Source: DATBLQ01 sp036555325 (GTDB lineage: Bacteria > Pseudomonadota > Alphaproteobacteria > Rhizobiales > Aestuariivirgaceae). Taken from it: DNA of 64,000 bases. The translations under genes were made by a program, and so were the position numbers. Positions within the stretch are counted from its first letter, which is position 1, and each line of letters opens with the position of its first letter. Below, piece by piece: positions 25,926 through 34,011 of this stretch. Where the stretch lies: positions 94,455 to 158,454 of the forward strand of contig DATBLQ010000043.1 of assembly GCA_036555325.1 (NCBI GenBank), given 5' to 3'. The notes beneath the pieces were generated by a model. The model did not search any database. It had not been told where the DNA came from and saw only the letters and a list, made by a program, of their open reading frames with translations.

Positions 25926-27799
25926 GTGCCCAAGAGCCGAGCGTAAAAGCATGCTGCGTGTTGAACTGAATCAACCCGGATCCACTGGCGCGTCAGCTTG
26001 AATCGAAACGCTCCAACCGCCTTTTCGGGATCTTTGGCTGCATAGAGCGCTTCCTGCGAATTATATGTTTGCATCAGCGCTTTTCCAATAACTCGACAGT
26101 ACCTGAGAAAGCGTTCTGAATACTCCTGTCTCCCATCCATTCGGGCAAGGAAATAAGCGGCGATCAGGCCCTCGGCCCGAGAAGCATCGGGAAGAGCATG
26201 CTGCCCATGGTGATAATAGAAGTGCCCAACGTAATCGGGGTAAGGCGAATTATGGGGATGGTAAAGATGATCAATCATCTGATTTGCGTCCCTAAACACA
26301 AACGCGGCGTAGTCGGGGACGCGCATCTCGGGATGGTTCCACCACTCCTCAATTGCTTGCATCAACCATGAATCGGCAGGTAGCGAGAGGAATAGGTCCG
26401 GATACTTTTGCGGCCGGTCGCGAACCAAAAAATTCAACGCCTTTCGTCCGGCCTCGCGAATTCTGGCCTTTTGTTCCTCGTCAATGGGCGCATACCTCTC
26501 ATAAAGAGCCAGGCCGAGCAAAGCTTCGCCGGGGTAGTAAAAGGAAAAAAGCTTCCGCTTATCCTCCTCGCTGGCTTCTTCGATCGGGCGGCCACCGTTG
26601 AACAATGGATGGATGTAGTAGCCAATGAACTCCCCGTCTTCAGCAACCTGCGACAAGAGATGTCTTACCAACTCGCCGCATTGAGGCAAGTACCCGCCAT
26701 CGCCTGTGAGTCGGTAATAGTGAACAAGTGCAACAAGCCCGATACCGGTGCCCCCGAGTTTCGCTTTTTTGTTGTCAAGCACGTAACGGGCAGTCTCGCC
26801 GCAACGCAAATATGTCCTGCTTTGCTCCAAAAGATAGTCAATCGAACGTTCGACTGCCGCGATATATCGCCGATCGGGTCTAAGTTCGTAGGCCCTCAAG
26901 AGAGCGATCATGCCCCCTGCATGCCGGAGCATGTTGTAGTAGTCGGGATTCTTCGGATGTTGGAAGTCGGCTGTGGAATCTGTGGTGGCATCGTAATAGT
27001 ATCGAAACTTCCCGGAGGGCGCCTGATAACGAAGCAGCCACTCAATGCTGCTGAATAGGGCATGCTCGATGGTCCCCCTGGAGGAATCGATCGGCGTGGG
27101 GTAGCCTCGATAAAGCTCGATAGCTTTTTGTTGATAAGAGATGATCGCTCGACTTTTGAGCAGCCGAACGGCAGATGCCTCTTTCAAGTGTTGAAGTGCT
27201 ATAGAGGCGTTCTTTGTCTTGATGCCTAGTCTTTGCGCCAAGTACCGCGCTACCTGAGTTATGGTCATGTGACTCCGGGTAAACGCCTCGGTCGGCATAT
27301 AGAAATACTCGACGTCCTTGAACCGGAAACTCAGTCCCGTAACCCCCGGTTCAAAGCGATATGGGCCAAGACCCTCGTCGGTGAGCGAGGCGAAGCTCGC
27401 CACCGTCGTATGCCACGTAACATATTCCAAGAGCAGACGCGTCCGGCGCTCGTCCGCAACTTCGAACGATGAGAACCCTGGACTAAGCCGGATACGGTGC
27501 AGTATGCGCCGCATGGTCGATTGCAAATCGTCGTATGGCGTCCCCCACCGGAGCGGTTTCTGCCCCGGCTGAAACAGCGTCAAGTAAACTCGTCCACCCA
27601 CCTCGGCATCAAAAGGAAGCGTCAACTTGGTGGTAAAGTCGGTTGCCGCATCGGATGCGAGATGAGTTCTGATCTCGCTGAACAATGAGCTCGCTTGCGG
27701 GAAAACCGAATGTTGCGCGGAGCGTTCGAGTGCAAAGCCGAAGTGCCAATCCAGAGTATCGATCTGTCTTGGAAAGCCAGCTCTAGACCCATGCTTCAT
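25922..27799 (-). CDS. Unrecognised 625-residue protein, toroid-like C-terminal domain
   Basis: First gene of the phosphonate operon, overlapping pepM by 4 bases. No signal peptide is visible. Residues 1-~190 form one domain with RVYLTLFQPGQKPLRWG, vaguely like AMMECR1-type folds. Residues ~230-610 show repeating helical hairpins with aromatic and Gly-Gly turns, for example GTIEHALFSSIEWLLRYQ, SFYYPGEALLGLALYER and FYYHHGQHALPDASRAEG. The latter resembles the alpha/alpha toroids of sugar epimerases and glycoside hydrolases. I do not recognise the family firmly. Context suggests it acts on a phosphonate-modified carbohydrate or transfers the CMP-activated phosphonate, but this is inference. 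Confidence 0.75.
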   Translation of the reverse strand: MKHGSRAGFPRQIDTLDWHFGFALERSAQHSVFPQASSLFSEIRTHLASDAATDFTTKLTLPFDAEVGGRVYLTLFQPGQKPLRWGTPYDDLQSTMRRILHRIRLSPGFSSFEVADERRTRLLLEYVTWHTTVASFASLTDEGLGPYRFEPGVTGLSFRFKDVEYFYMPTEAFTRSHMTITQVARYLAQRLGIKTKNASIALQHLKEASAVRLLKSRAIISYQQKAIELYRGYPTPIDSSRGTIEHALFSSIEWLLRYQAPSGKFRYYYDATTDSTADFQHPKNPDYYNMLRHAGGMIALLRAYELRPDRRYIAAVERSIDYLLEQSRTYLRCGETARYVLDNKKAKLGGTGIGLVALVHYYRLTGDGGYLPQCGELVRHLLSQVAEDGEFIGYYIHPLFNGGRPIEEASEEDKRKLFSFYYPGEALLGLALYERYAPIDEEQKARIREAGRKALNFLVRDRPQKYPDLFLSLPADSWLMQAIEEWWNHPEMRVPDYAAFVFRDANQMIDHLYHPHNSPYPDYVGHFYYHHGQHALPDASRAEGLIAAYFLARMDGRQEYSERFLRYCRVIGKALMQTYNSQEALYAAKDPEKAVGAFRFKLTRQWIRVDSVQHAACFYARLLGT

Positions 27800-28016
27800 G
27801 CGACACTCCCCTCACCCTGCCCTTGCATACCATGCGCCAACTGCCTCAGCTGGACAACGTAATGCGAGCACCCTGAAAGTCTGCGAGGCCGGCGATTTGT
27901 TAACGATTTCTTCTGCCGTCGACGTTAACACCCCTCCGATATGGACAGAGATGAACCCAACGGCATAAGTCTTCACTTTCGCTATCTGCAACGGTCCGCC
28001 GGCCGAGGGGTTGTCC

Positions 28017-29057
28017 ATGTCGACCATTCACCTTTTGAAAGCTTTTGATAAGTCACAGCTCTTCCGATTTTTCGTGGATGGTCGATTTCAAAGAAAGTAT
28101 CGCGGCTGGGTTGGTTATGAGGAAGGGGAGCCGGGATCGGTGCAGGCGATGCTCGACGGTTATGCATTCATGTTGGACAATTTCGAGCTAACCGGTTCCC
28201 TGCGCGGCGTGTATTTACTGGATTTGCATAAAGTGTGCATGCGGGGCGTCAGGACCAAAAATCAAAAATCAGCGCCCGGTGACATTCGGCACCTAAACTC
28301 TGGCATGCCGTTCTTCGCCAAGACAACCACGCTTGAGAATCTTCGAGAAGTGCTCGACATACGCCGCGGCGATCAGACGAGCGTGTTCAACACGAAATTG
28401 TTCGCGCGCAGAGCCGAGGAACTGGATGCAGAGGAAATTCACCGATTCATTGTTCGTGAAGGCAAAGTAAATTTTCGCAGTTGGTATCCTAATCTCGATG
28501 AACCAACGAAAGCTGCGCTTGAGAAAAGAGGCACGCTGGAAGACTTCTACAAGGCCAAGCATTTCGTTCAGATGCAATTTGCGAGACGCATTGAGGAGAT
28601 CCTTGACCGATTCAACCGGACCGTAACCATAGCTGTCACCGACGACCAGCGGCTTCGCGCAATTGCATTGGTTGTACGGGAACTGGAGTTGCTGCACCCC
28701 TTTGCCGACGGAAACTGCAGGGCTTTCGCCTGCATATTGCTTATGCAACTGCTCCTCACCCACAACTTCCCCCCTGCTATACTTGCCAATCCCAATTTGG
28801 ATGCAGAGTGCTCTCTCGAGCAATGGATTGACGAGATTCGCAAGGGAATGAGCAAGACCTTCGAACTCCTCGAAGACCGGACGAGGACCGTATTCAATTA
28901 TTCGATCAGCGACGCAGATCCGGCCCACATCGCCAAATTCGACAAGATGGCGGAGGAGTTGGCGAAAAAGATCGATCAGCTTGCCGTGACACCCTTAACG
29001 GCAGCCAGAGAGCGCGTTGATAAGTTCGTTTCCGCCGGTTCCGAGCCCGTTATGTAG
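28017..29057 (+). CDS. Fic-like protein with variant motif
   Basis: A 346-residue protein divergent from the phosphonate operon across 217 bases. The ATG at 28017 has GAGGGG upstream. The Fic signature is at residues 227-235 as HPFADGNCR, against the usual HPFxxGNGR, so the catalytic His, Asp, Asn and Arg are kept but the second Gly is Cys. Fic enzymes usually transfer AMP or another phosphoryl group to protein hydroxyls. I saw no clear S/TxxxEG/N inhibitory motif and no small antitoxin gene beside it. It is followed by a strong hairpin terminator. Confidence 0.8.
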   Translation: MSTIHLLKAFDKSQLFRFFVDGRFQRKYRGWVGYEEGEPGSVQAMLDGYAFMLDNFELTGSLRGVYLLDLHKVCMRGVRTKNQKSAPGDIRHLNSGMPFFAKTTTLENLREVLDIRRGDQTSVFNTKLFARRAEELDAEEIHRFIVREGKVNFRSWYPNLDEPTKAALEKRGTLEDFYKAKHFVQMQFARRIEEILDRFNRTVTIAVTDDQRLRAIALVVRELELLHPFADGNCRAFACILLMQLLLTHNFPPAILANPNLDAECSLEQWIDEIRKGMSKTFELLEDRTRTVFNYSISDADPAHIAKFDKMAEELAKKIDQLAVTPLTAARERVDKFVSAGSEPVM

Positions 29058-29120
29058 GTTGGTTTCTGCAAGTGATCGCCTTCCCCGTTGCTGTCGGACC
29101 GGACTGCGCCGGAAAAGCAC

Positions 29121-29144
29121 GAGGAGGTCGCGAACGACCTCCTC
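29121..29144. terminator. Terminator between convergent fic-like and omp genes
   Basis: GAGGAGGTCG at 29121-29130 and CGACCTCCTC at 29135-29144 form a perfect 10-bp stem with a CGAA loop. On the minus strand the stem is followed by GTGCTTTTCC, giving a T run for the outer-membrane protein gene. On the plus strand it also follows the Fic-like gene. Confidence 0.75.
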
Positions 29145-29166
29145 TGCATCCCCTCAGTATACCGGT

Positions 29167-30591
29167 TCAGTGTGGTGGGAATCTCAAGTTCAGCTTGAGA
29201 CGGAATATGCTGAGGTCATCCACTCCTCGTTGAATTGTAAACTCACGTCCATCGTCACCGAAGAATGTCAAGGATGGCCCATCGTCCTCATCAAAGCCGA
29301 GGAACAGATATTCCGCTCCAACGCTTACAGTGTCGCTCACGGCCCATTCGCCGCCTGCTCCGATGGCGAAGCCCACCTGGGTTTCATCGTCACTCTTCCC
29401 GAAGAAACATCCGCCGTCGCACCAATTTAGGCCGCTTGGCGTGAAGGTCCCGCTTAAGCCTTCAACTCCTGCAAGCGCCAGACCGGCTGTACCGTAGAGC
29501 AAGAACCGGTCGTCCTCCCCAAGCACGGGGCCTACGCGGGCCCGGAACGTGGCGATCCAGTCGAGCTCGCCGCCACTGACTACTCCGGTACCCTCGAAGT
29601 CTTCCAGATACGGTAGCCCGCCGACGCCGACTTTGCAGATACCCTCGCAGATATCGTGGAAGTATTCGAACTCAAGATCCTCACCGTCGTCATCGAAGAC
29701 GCCGGAAATATCGGCTTCGAAACCAAATAGCCACGAACCATACTGTTTGTTGAAACCCGCCTGTATGCCGGCGATGAATGACGCATCACCGTCGTCGCCG
29801 TCTTTTGTTATGGCCACGTAATCGCCATCCAAGTTGAGCGTCTGGAATACACCCTCAACGTTCGGGCTGGCGTAGTCGCCGATCTCAGCGTCAAAGCAAT
29901 CCGCTCGATCGTCGTCCGTATCCGTATCGGTATCGACATCCGTATCGGTGTCGGCATCCGTATCGGTGTCGGCATCCGTATCGGTGTCGGTATCCGTATC
30001 GGTGTCGGTATCCGTATCGGTGTCCGTATCCGTGTCGGTGTCGGTATCCGTATCGGTGTCCGTATCCGTGTCGGTGTCGGTATCCGTATCCGTATCGGTG
30101 TCCGTATCCGTATCGGTGTCGGTATCCGTATCGGTGTCCGTATCCGAGTCACTGTCGCTATCGCTGTCGCTGTCGCTATCGGAATCGCTGTCGCTGTCGG
30201 AATCGCTGTCGCTATCGCTGTCGGAATCGCTGTCGCTATCGCTGTCGGAATCGCTGTCGGAATCACTGTCGCTATCGGAATCGCTGTCGGAATCGCTGTC
30301 GTTGTCATCGTCATCGTCGTCATCGCTCTCGGTATTCTTCGTGAGAGTGATGGTCGTGTCAGCAGTGACGACGACTTCGTGCACATCGTGCAACTCGCCG
30401 ACGATGTCCTCGATACTGTCGCATCCGTTTTTGCGACCGTGGTCCCACAGCACACCGGCGTGAGCACCGATGTAGAAACCCGACCAGGAAAATGGGGGGG
30501 GAAGTTCTTCAAGATCCGCTGCTGATGCTGCACTGGACACAAACGCTGACGTGCAGAGCAAAGCGGCAACCAACGAGGTACGCCGATACAT
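29167..30591 (-). CDS. Outer-membrane beta-barrel protein with Ser-Asp/Thr-Asp repeat insert
   Basis: A 474-residue exported protein. Residues 1-~24 are a signal peptide ending SSAASA. ADLEELPPPFSWSGFYIGAHAG follows in two parts that match the start of rhizobial Omp25/Omp31-type barrels. Residues ~88-227 are almost pure Asp-Ser then Asp-Thr dipeptides. The rest shows barrel strands (FGFEADISGV, LDWIATFRARVGP, VSVGAEYLFLGF) and ends RLKLNLRF, a normal barrel end with terminal aromatic. The ATG at 30591 has GGAGAAG just upstream. The repeat would sit in the first large extracellular loop and could bind calcium; that is inferred from its acidity. Confidence 0.85.
   Translation of the reverse strand: MYRRTSLVAALLCTSAFVSSAASAADLEELPPPFSWSGFYIGAHAGVLWDHGRKNGCDSIEDIVGELHDVHEVVVTADTTITLTKNTESDDDDDDDNDSDSDSDSDSDSDSDSDSDSDSDSDSDSDSDSDSDSDSDSDSDSDSDSDSDSDTDTDTDTDTDTDTDTDTDTDTDTDTDTDTDTDTDTDTDTDTDTDTDTDTDTDTDTDADTDTDADTDTDVDTDTDTDDDRADCFDAEIGDYASPNVEGVFQTLNLDGDYVAITKDGDDGDASFIAGIQAGFNKQYGSWLFGFEADISGVFDDDGEDLEFEYFHDICEGICKVGVGGLPYLEDFEGTGVVSGGELDWIATFRARVGPVLGEDDRFLLYGTAGLALAGVEGLSGTFTPSGLNWCDGGCFFGKSDDETQVGFAIGAGGEWAVSDTVSVGAEYLFLGFDEDDGPSLTFFGDDGREFTIQRGVDDLSIFRLKLNLRFPPH
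29911..30327 (-). repeat. Coding tandem repeat of Asp-Ser and Asp-Thr dipeptides
   Basis: About 417 bases built on a 6-base period, so any gain or loss of units keeps the frame. On the coding strand the first ~50 codons are an Asp-Ser block (about 30144-30327 including an Asp-rich cap) and the next ~78 an Asp-Thr block (29911-30143). Higher-order units are exact: four 18-base units at 29946-30017 (two identical pairs) and two identical 36-base units at 30006-30041 and 30042-30077. This indicates recent expansion by slippage or recombination. Confidence 0.95.
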
Positions 30592-30949
30592 ACTCTTCTC
30601 CAACGCAAACTAACAATAAACTGGCTGACTCGCCCGAAGTCACACTCTGCTGAGTTTGTTGGATGCTGCAACCACAATAGAACTGGTTGCGCCCGATTCT
30701 TGCCTCAGTGTGGCTTAGAAAACACAGATTTCCGCCATTTTCCCATCAGTCGAAACTCGAGCTGAAGCCGAACGCGCAAAGGAGTCTTACTTCTGCGCGC
30801 ATGACACATCGCCGGACAACCAAACTTGGGTCATTCCGCACGCATTGAAACTGCGATTTCGAAATGTTTGCTGGGAGTTTGCTCGAATTCTTCGCGCGAA
30901 CGCGTCACCGCCCATGTTTAGCGGGCATCACTGCGGCTTCGCTAGAGTC
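30592..30949. other. Gene-free region upstream of the outer-membrane protein gene
   Basis: About 360 bases with no convincing coding frame. It lies upstream of the leftward barrel gene and downstream of the leftward HAD gene. It must hold the barrel gene promoter. I saw only weak candidate elements and no clear regulator site. Confidence 0.5.
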
Positions 30950-31561
30950 TTAAAAGTCAACACCTTGCTCTCGTAGTCGATGTGCAAGGTCCATTGGCTC
31001 GTGGTAGTGGACGCCCATCATGCCTAGTTGCAGTGCAGCTGATACGTTGGCCTTACTATCGTCAATGAAGATACAATCATGGGCGGTGAGACCGTAGCGA
31101 TCCAGAAAAAGCTGAAAGATGCGCGGGTCCGGTTTGACCAGCCTGATGTCGCCGGAAATGATGATGCCATCGAGCAGCGTGACGAAGCTGAAGCATGCTT
31201 TTGCAATTTCCCATTTTTCCCTTGAGAAGTTGGAAATGGCGTAAATCCTTATCCCTGCCCGCTTCAGGTCTTTCAGCAGCTGTACGTTTTCAGCGATTTC
31301 TCCATCGAGCGTTTCTAGCCAGCGTTCGTCATAGGCCCGGATTTCAGCTTCCCATTCGGGAAACCGTAGAATCCGCTCAGTGATCGCTTCCTTCCACGTT
31401 CGCCCCAGATCCTGTTCCAAGTTCCACGGGCCATCGCAGATATTATTTAGAAACCACTCCATTTTTGCGGTTTCGGCAAAAACCTTCCGATAGAGATTTC
31501 GAGGATCCCAGCGCAATAGGACGTTACCGATGTCGAAGACCACCGCAGCCAATTTTCTCAC
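30950..31561 (-). CDS. HAD family hydrolase
   Basis: A 203-residue HAD-IA type hydrolase. Motif I is VFDIGNVLLRWDP at about residues 8-20, motif II is AISNFS near 110, and the late acidic motif is FIDDSKANVSAA. The pattern resembles 2-haloacid dehalogenase-like or epoxide-hydrolase N-domain-like phosphatases. The start is a GTG. The substrate is unknown. It is divergent from the S41 peptidase gene about 100 bases away. Confidence 0.87.
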   Translation of the reverse strand: MRKLAAVVFDIGNVLLRWDPRNLYRKVFAETAKMEWFLNNICDGPWNLEQDLGRTWKEAITERILRFPEWEAEIRAYDERWLETLDGEIAENVQLLKDLKRAGIRIYAISNFSREKWEIAKACFSFVTLLDGIIISGDIRLVKPDPRIFQLFLDRYGLTAHDCIFIDDSKANVSAALQLGMMGVHYHEPMDLAHRLREQGVDF

Positions 31562-31661
31562 CCGTTACTTCATATCAGTTTCGGGATAAGGCGCGTACCC
31601 TCGCCTTTCATCCGCCTTCATGGCAACTAACATAAGCACGGTCGATAGAGGAGAGTGTTCA

Positions 31662-32936
31662 ATGAATGTCGGATTGCGAGGGCTGTCCATAGCTTTCGCC
31701 ATGGCGCTGACAATTCAGCTCGGGGTGAATCGTTCAGCATTCCCGGAAACACCCTCAGTCTCCACAAGTGCTGAGACCGCGATTGTTCATGCCAATGTCC
31801 AGCTGCTCGATGAGGTCTGGTCGCGGGTGCGCGGCTCCTTCTACGACCCACAGTTAAAAGGACTGGATTGGGAAGCAATAGGCAATCGATACCGGCGCCA
31901 GGCAACCATACCCGGGGCGGATATTAGCCGTATCATCAACCGCATGCTCGCTGAACTCGGCAGTTCTCACACCGGCTATTTCACGCTATCCGACCCCGCC
32001 TATTACGACCTCGCCGATATTTTCTCAGGCAGCTTGCGTCGCAACTTGCCTAAGCATTTTCCTAGTGGTGAAGTGTCCTACACAGGAATCGGTGTGCTGA
32101 CTCGCCTGATAGACGGCCGGCATTTTGTCAGCGGCGTGCTTGACGGCTTCCCTGCTGCTGCTGCGCGGCTCACCGTCGGCGACGAGCTGATCGCGGTCGA
32201 TGGCGCTCCCTTCGAGCCCGTGATGTCATTCTTCGAGAAGGCTGGTCAAGGTGTAACTCTCACCATTCGTCGCGAGGCCGGTGGGCAGACGCAGAACGTA
32301 GCCGTGACCCCGCGGCGGCTGCGCCCCAACGATATGTATCGCGAAGCCATGGCAAACGGCGCAAGAATCATCGAGGCCGGGGCACAGAAGATCGGCTACG
32401 TGCATGTGTGGTCCTATGCGCGTCCTGCCTACCAGGAGCTTTTGGAGAACCTCCTGACCATTGGAAAACTCAAAAATGCCGATGCTCTCATCTGGGACTT
32501 GCGCGATGGCTGGGGCGGCGCCGATCCCCACTACCTTGAAATCTTCAACCCTCGCGGCCCAACGATGACGCTGACCACGCGCGACGGCAAGAAAGACATC
32601 GTTAATGGGAAATGGCGCAAGCCAGTTGTGCTGCTCATCAACGAGGGCACGCGGAGTGGCAAGGAAGTACTGACCCACGGGTTCAAGAAATATGGATTCG
32701 GTCTCATCGTCGGAATGCGCAGCGCCGGTGCCCTGCTCGCCGGTCGCGCCTATCTGCTGTCGAACGGCGGCCTGCTTTTGCTGGCGGTTGCCGATGTTTC
32801 GGTTGACGGGGAGCGGCTCGAGGGCCGCGGCGTGGCACCGCACATCGAGGTGCCATTCGACATCCGCTACGCGAAAGGAACCGATCCGCAACTGGCGCGC
32901 GCTATAGATCTTCTGGCGCGCCCGGTCGGCGATTGA
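31662..32936 (+). CDS. S41 family peptidase, exported
   Basis: A 424-residue C-terminal processing protease-like protein. The start at 31662 is preceded by GGAGAG and gives a signal peptide (residues ~1-30). A helical region follows, then the family motif AELGSSHTGYFT, a PDZ-like domain (around GVLDGFPAAAARLTVGDELIAV, read in two parts) and the S41 catalytic domain with DLRDGWGGADP and NEGTRSGKE, where the Ser and following Lys are the likely catalytic pair. It probably acts in the periplasm. Its last 35 bases overlap the end of the convergent DUF2236 gene. Confidence 0.88.
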   Translation: MNVGLRGLSIAFAMALTIQLGVNRSAFPETPSVSTSAETAIVHANVQLLDEVWSRVRGSFYDPQLKGLDWEAIGNRYRRQATIPGADISRIINRMLAELGSSHTGYFTLSDPAYYDLADIFSGSLRRNLPKHFPSGEVSYTGIGVLTRLIDGRHFVSGVLDGFPAAAARLTVGDELIAVDGAPFEPVMSFFEKAGQGVTLTIRREAGGQTQNVAVTPRRLRPNDMYREAMANGARIIEAGAQKIGYVHVWSYARPAYQELLENLLTIGKLKNADALIWDLRDGWGGADPHYLEIFNPRGPTMTLTTRDGKKDIVNGKWRKPVVLLINEGTRSGKEVLTHGFKKYGFGLIVGMRSAGALLAGRAYLLSNGGLLLLAVADVSVDGERLEGRGVAPHIEVPFDIRYAKGTDPQLARAIDLLARPVGD

Positions 32937-34011
32937 TTTTTAGAGCATTCTGGCCGAGCCACAATCGGTTAAGCCCGCGCACAACAAACCCAGCGTCGGG
33001 TCTTCCGTCTATCCGCGCGACCGCCTCTTGATAGGGTCCAACGAAACGCAACCGATGCGGCAGCAAGGGATAAACCCGCTTGATCCAAATTATGGCCTGT
33101 TCGGCGGTGTTCCGTTCGGTTTCACCATAAGGCAGCTGAAACTCTTCGCGCAAACGTGGCGGCAACAAATGGGTTGTTAAGGCGCTATACCAGCGGGGCA
33201 TCGGCAGCCATGGTGGGACCTGCTGCAGCATGTTGCGGGCGATGAATCGGGCCTGTTCCGTCACGCCAAGCATATTGGAGGCAACCATCTGTTCGCTGTA
33301 CGTCGCGAATCTCGTCCAGTCCGGGGGCAGCGACTCATGCGGTACTCCACATAGCGCGGCGAAGGCCTTGCTTTCGTCATAGAAGATGTTGCGCTCGCCT
33401 GCGGCCAACTCCCCAAAAACAAGTTCATAGGTCAAAACCGAAGTCTCAGTGAGCGTGGCACCAACCCATTGCCGGGCCGACAGATCGCTTGCCGAATAGC
33501 GGGTGCCACTGTTGAACTTTCCGGCGTTGGATTTCAGCACCCCTTCAATTCTCGCGTGCGCTCGATCGAAATCTCGTGCCGCTGCAAAGGCCTGGTCCAA
33601 GGTGCCAAAAATTAGCCTGAAGACCAGCGCAAAGGTGCGGTGAAAGCGCGCGGCTGGATCATCGAGAACGGTCGAATGTTCGGCAATGGCCTCACTAACG
33701 AATGGGTGCGCGAGCTGAAGCAAGAGAGCGCGCCCCGCTCCGAGCAGAAGTGATGACTCACGGTTTATCCGCCACGTGAGCGAATTTGGGCCGAATACAC
33801 CTTCCACAGGTCCCGCGGCGCGGCTGCGCACATAGTTGAGCTCGCCTTCAAGGCTTTCTTGGTCCACGATCTCGCAAGCAGCCAGGTGCACCAGCGCCTC
33901 ACCTACCGAATCGACGTTTGCGCTGCTGAAACGATCGTATGGCGCGCAGAAAATCGATTCTCCGAAACGCCGGCCAATATACATCCGAGAAGTAGAATTC
34001 GCTGTAGACAC
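32902..34011 (-). CDS. DUF2236 (MpaB/Lcp-type) oxygenase family protein
   Basis: A roughly 360-residue protein of the DUF2236 family, which includes fungal MpaB and the latex-clearing protein Lcp, heme-dependent oxygenases that cleave isoprenoid chains. Family features are LLLQLAHPFVSEAIAEHS, RFHRTFALVFRLIFGT, HARIEGV and RYSASDLSARQWVGATL. No signal peptide is visible. Its start is uncertain: a GTG at 34011 and an ATG at 33984 are both inside the upstream prenyltransferase gene, giving an overlap of about 86-113 bases in another frame. That implies co-translation. The heme ligand cannot be assigned by eye. Confidence 0.85.
   Translation of the reverse strand: MSTANSTSRMYIGRRFGESIFCAPYDRFSSANVDSVGEALVHLAACEIVDQESLEGELNYVRSRAAGPVEGVFGPNSLTWRINRESSLLLGAGRALLLQLAHPFVSEAIAEHSTVLDDPAARFHRTFALVFRLIFGTLDQAFAAARDFDRAHARIEGVLKSNAGKFNSGTRYSASDLSARQWVGATLTETSVLTYELVFGELAAGERNIFYDESKAFAALCGVPHESLPPDWTRFATYSEQMVASNMLGVTEQARFIARNMLQQVPPWLPMPRWYSALTTHLLPPRLREEFQLPYGETERNTAEQAIIWIKRVYPLLPHRLRFVGPYQEAVARIDGRPDAGFVVRGLNRLWLGQNALKINRRPGAPEDL

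Noticed and set aside
28017..29057. Fic toxin-antitoxin module
   Set aside because: No small antitoxin gene lies next to it and no inhibitory motif was seen; the gene stands alone between a divergent operon and a terminator.
29911..30327. Possible CRISPR or intergenic satellite array
   Set aside because: The period is 6 bases without unique spacers, and the array is in frame inside a barrel protein with a signal peptide.
29948..30463. Plus-strand frame of alternating Ser-Val residues over the repeat
   Set aside because: It is the reverse reading of the Asp-Ser/Asp-Thr repeat. It has no ribosome site or family features; the minus-strand barrel gene explains the DNA.
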